Assembly (NCBI RefSeq): GCF_016236915.1
Contig: NZ_JAEHOK010000004.1
Coordinates: forward strand, 124,001-188,000
DNA from: Salegentibacter maritimus
Lineage (GTDB): Bacteria; Bacteroidota; Bacteroidia; Flavobacteriales; Flavobacteriaceae
DNA: 64,000 nt
Direction: 5' to 3'
Below are positions 61,620-64,000 of the stretch, piece by piece. The notes beneath the pieces were generated by a model. That model did no database searches and had not been told where the DNA came from. It saw only the letters and a list, made by a program, of their open reading frames with translations. The translations under genes and the position numbers were made by a program. The stretch's first letter is position 1, and every line of letters begins with the position of its first letter.

Positions 61620-62549
61620 ATGTCATTATTAGTTATTAGTCCGGGGAAAGACCCGGAAGCCTGGGTTAAAGCATTAAAAGAACAACATCCGGGCCTAAAC
61701 ATTTATGTTTATCCGGAAGACCATGATAAAGAAGAAGTAGAGTTTGCCCTTACCTGGAAGCATCCACGCGGAATTTTCAAAAATTACCCTAATTTAAAAG
61801 TGATTGCTTCTATGGGTGCCGGGGTAGACCATATTACCAGTGATGAAGAGCTTCCCGAAAATATTAAAATCACTAAAGTAGTAGATGATAGATTAGAAGA
61901 AGATATGGGGACTTTTGTACTGAGCCTTATTCTGGCTCACCAAAGAAACCTTCTGCATTACAGGGAAAGTCAACTTAACGAAAAGTGGGAACCTGTTCCC
62001 TACACCCGAAACAATCAAATTAAAGTAGGGATTTTAGGAATTGGAAACCTGGGACAACGGGTAGCACATAAATTACTTCAAAACGATTTTCAGGTAATTG
62101 GATTTTCAAGAAATAAAAAAGAAATTGAAAATGTAGAAAGCTTTGCCGGCGAAGATGAACTAGACGAATTCCTGGAACAATCCAATATCCTGGTAAATAT
62201 GCTCCCTTTAACTCCGAATACCGAAAAAATACTCGACAAAGAATTATTCGAAAAATTACCAAAGGGGGCCTATCTAATAAATGTTGCGCGTGGAGAACAT
62301 TTGGTAGAGCAGGACTTATTGGCCAAAGTAGATGATGGTCATCTTTCGGGGGCTGCCTTAGATGTATTTTGGGAAGAACCCATTAGAGATGAACATCCGT
62401 TTTGGAAACACCCAAAAATTAGAGTAACTCCCCACATTGCCAGTGTTACCCATCCAAAATCTGTGGTACCGCAAATTATTGAAAACTACGAAAGATTGCA
62501 GGACAGGGAACCACTTAAAAATGAAGTAAAAAGAGACATAGGTTATTAG
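61620..62549 (+). CDS. D-isomer 2-hydroxyacid dehydrogenase (glyoxylate/hydroxypyruvate reductase A-like)
   Basis: A 309-aa enzyme reducing glyoxylate or hydroxypyruvate. NAD(P) motif GILGIGNLGQRVAHK is near residue 140. Catalytic Arg is in NVARGEHLV, and the His in TPHIASVTHPKS. The Glu in SGAALDVFWEEP fits the GhrA branch. It is 26 bases downstream of the dehydrogenase gene, perhaps in the same transcript. Confidence 0.85.
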   Translation: MSLLVISPGKDPEAWVKALKEQHPGLNIYVYPEDHDKEEVEFALTWKHPRGIFKNYPNLKVIASMGAGVDHITSDEELPENIKITKVVDDRLEEDMGTFVLSLILAHQRNLLHYRESQLNEKWEPVPYTRNNQIKVGILGIGNLGQRVAHKLLQNDFQVIGFSRNKKEIENVESFAGEDELDEFLEQSNILVNMLPLTPNTEKILDKELFEKLPKGAYLINVARGEHLVEQDLLAKVDDGHLSGAALDVFWEEPIRDEHPFWKHPKIRVTPHIASVTHPKSVVPQIIENYERLQDREPLKNEVKRDIGY

Positions 62550-62556
62550 TAAACTA

Positions 62557-62639
62557 CCTCGTGTCAAGCTCACGAGGCATTCGTTGGAAACAAATTTTTA
62601 ATGTCGAGGCAAGCCTTGGAGGTATTACACCCTTTTGCG
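62557..62639. repeat. Palindromic dispersed-repeat-like unit
   Basis: CCTCGTG-TCAAGCT-CACGAGG (62557-62577) is followed by TCGAGGCAAGCCTTGGAGG (about 62604-62622) with partial symmetry to it. Such CTCGTG-type units recur between flavobacterial genes. It has no clear coding content and sits between the dehydrogenase and the stress protein. Confidence 0.4.
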
Positions 62640-62660
62640 GCGCCAATAAAAAAGTTACTT

Positions 62661-63113
62661 ATGAAAAATTTCAAAAACATTCTTGTAGCCATAGATTTTA
62701 ACGATGCCGTTGGGGAACTAATGGCTTATGCTGAAAGTATTGCAATGAAATTTAAGGCAAAGATCTGGGTGGTTCACGTGGCCGCCCCAGATCCCGATTT
62801 TGTGGGTTATAGCACCGGCCCTCAATACATAAGGGACATGCGTGCCGACGAACTTAAAACCGAACATAAAGAATTACAGGAAATTTGCAAGATGTTTATT
62901 AGTGAAAAAATACCATCTGAAGCCCTTTTAATTCAAGGCTCTACTGTAGAAACGGTTCTGGAAGAAGCCAAAAAATTGAAAGCCGATATGCTTATTGTAG
63001 GTACGCACAAACACAGCTTTTTTTACAATCTTTTTGCCGAAAGTGTATCGGTAGAACTTTTTAAAAACGCTGAAATACCGGTTTTTGCTGTACCCATTGA
63101 AGAAAAAAAATAA
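62661..63113 (+). CDS. Universal stress protein (UspA family)
   Basis: A 150-aa single USP domain: MKNFKNILVAIDFND at the start and IVGTHKHSFFYNLFAESVSVELFKN at the end. The ATP-binding signature G-x2-G-x9-G is incomplete (VGTHKHSFF), so it may be a non-nucleotide-binding member. The frame is open 20 codons upstream across a repeat-like region; I start at the Met that begins the domain. Confidence 0.85.
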   Translation: MKNFKNILVAIDFNDAVGELMAYAESIAMKFKAKIWVVHVAAPDPDFVGYSTGPQYIRDMRADELKTEHKELQEICKMFISEKIPSEALLIQGSTVETVLEEAKKLKADMLIVGTHKHSFFYNLFAESVSVELFKNAEIPVFAVPIEEKK

Positions 63114-63180
63114 GCGTTTATTTCATTGCTATTAAAATCGCAACATTTATTGGCATTAATTTTATTCGTAGAAGTCTTGT

Positions 63181-64000
63181 ATGATGATAAGCAAAGAGGA
63201 ATTCACAAACTTACACTCCAATATTGCACCCTATATTAAGCGCACGCCCATTATGCGATCGCGATTATTGAACGGTCTCGCAGGGACCGAAGTATATTTT
63301 AAATGCGAGAATTTTCAAAGAATGGGTGCTTTTAAAATGCGTGGTGCTACGGCCGCAATTTTGGCGTTAGGTGCAGAAGAGCGTAAAAAAGGCGTGGTTA
63401 CCCATTCTTCGGGCAACTTTGCACAAGCAGTTTCACTTTCAGCAAAAAGTCTGGGAATTCCGGCTTACATTGTAATGCCCTCCTCTGCTCCACAAGTAAA
63501 GAAAGAGGCCGTAAAAACTTATGGCGGGCAAATTACCGAATGTGAACCCAATATAAAAGCCCGGGAATCAGCAGCCAAAAAAATACAGGAAGACACGGGA
63601 GCTATTTTTCTGCATCCTTCTAATGATCTTGATGTAATTTATGGACAGGGCACCGCAGCTAAGGAATTTCTGGAAGATTTTCCCGAATTAGACGTAATTA
63701 TAACTCCCGTTGGTGGCGGCGGACTTTTAGCGGGCACAGCACTTGCGGTAGACTTTTATGCTGAAAAATGCAAAACTATAGGTGCAGAACCCTTTGAAGT
63801 TGACGATGCCTACAGGTCTCTTAAAAGCGGAAAAATTGAGTTTAACAAAAGTACCAATACCATTGCCGATGGTTTAAAAACCCACCTGGGCGATAAAAAC
63901 TTCCCTATTATTCAAGAAAGAGTCTCTGAAATTATTCGGGTAGAGGAAGAAGAAATTATTTCCGCTATGAAGCTTATTTGGGAACGGCTTAAAATTGTAG
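63181..64000 (+). CDS. Threonine/serine dehydratase-like PLP enzyme, truncated by window edge
   Basis: Reads 273 codons from ATG and continues past the right edge. It is a fold-type II PLP enzyme. The PLP lysine is in RMGAFKMRGA near residue 53. The cofactor-binding SSGNFAQAV follows, and the glycine loop is PVGGGGLLAG. Pattern is close to serine racemase or threonine dehydratase; the C-terminal regulatory part, if any, is not visible. A second ATG lies at 63184. Confidence 0.85.
   Translation, partial: MMISKEEFTNLHSNIAPYIKRTPIMRSRLLNGLAGTEVYFKCENFQRMGAFKMRGATAAILALGAEERKKGVVTHSSGNFAQAVSLSAKSLGIPAYIVMPSSAPQVKKEAVKTYGGQITECEPNIKARESAAKKIQEDTGAIFLHPSNDLDVIYGQGTAAKEFLEDFPELDVIITPVGGGGLLAGTALAVDFYAEKCKTIGAEPFEVDDAYRSLKSGKIEFNKSTNTIADGLKTHLGDKNFPIIQERVSEIIRVEEEEIISAMKLIWERLKIV

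Overview
The window is a gene-dense stretch of a low-GC member of the Bacteroidota, most likely a marine Flavobacteriaceae (Gramella/Salegentibacter/Zunongwangia-like; genus inferred, not proven). Evidence: a SusC/SusD polysaccharide utilization locus, GldA, a MetH split into two genes, DUF3857 proteins, and promoters of the Bacteroidota form TTTG-N19-TAnnTTTG with few Shine-Dalgarno sites.

Region 1 (1-16.9 kb): a minus-strand PUL. From its 5' end it holds a Y_Y_Y/LuxR one-component regulator, SusC, SusD, a two-LamG lipoprotein, two GH144-like lipoproteins, an esterase, a GH43-type enzyme and the start of a GH3 beta-glucosidase. A divergent sulfatase sits at the edge. GH144 plus GH3 suggests a beta-glucan, perhaps beta-1,2-glucan. 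Region 2 (16.9-30.4 kb): a radical-SAM/DUF4130 pair, two small paralogous lipoproteins, then a minus-strand housekeeping run: polyprenyl synthase, rlmN, queA, aroA, a MazG-like enzyme, two DUF3857 proteins, dtd and rsgA. Region 3 (30.5-34.9 kb): the Phe/Tyr operon pheA-aminotransferase-tyrA-aroF/CM, preceded by an aromatic-rich leader peptide and a terminator. Region 4 (34.9-43.2 kb): gldA, a DUF2807 protein, a PagL-like protein, metF and split metH behind a SAM-I riboswitch, and an OsmC protein. Region 5 (43.2-46.9 kb): an AT-rich accessory island with a candidate toxin-antitoxin-SecB-like chaperone module, about 0.65 kb of non-coding DNA, and an ArsR/NAD(P)-binding pair. Region 6 (47-60.1 kb): sulfur assimilation and methionine synthesis, comprising FNR, siroheme genes, sulfite reductase, cysH, DUF2061, Rrf2, metZ, hom, metX, metY and divergent metK. 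Region 7 (60.2-64 kb): an acyl-CoA dehydrogenase, a 2-hydroxyacid dehydrogenase, a universal stress protein and a truncated serine/threonine dehydratase.

The most striking content lies between genes. The metY-metX-hom-metZ operon is preceded by two consecutive methionine-rich leader peptides (6 Met of 23 residues, then 12 Met of 30). Each is followed by a terminator and has a segment that can form an antiterminator, which looks like a tandem ribosome-mediated attenuator. The aromatic operon has a leader with 10 aromatic residues of 25. A short Cys/Met leader with its own terminator lies between cysH and sulfite reductase. metK carries a SAM-II-like riboswitch with an apparent alternative hairpin, and metH carries a SAM-I riboswitch. 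One sulfur regulon therefore appears to use SAM-I, SAM-II, Met attenuation, Cys/Met attenuation and probably an Rrf2 repressor within about 16 kb.

No tRNA, rRNA, CRISPR array or intact insertion sequence was seen. Start codons were moved where the longest reading frame began at a non-ATG codon or a family-typical ATG lay downstream.
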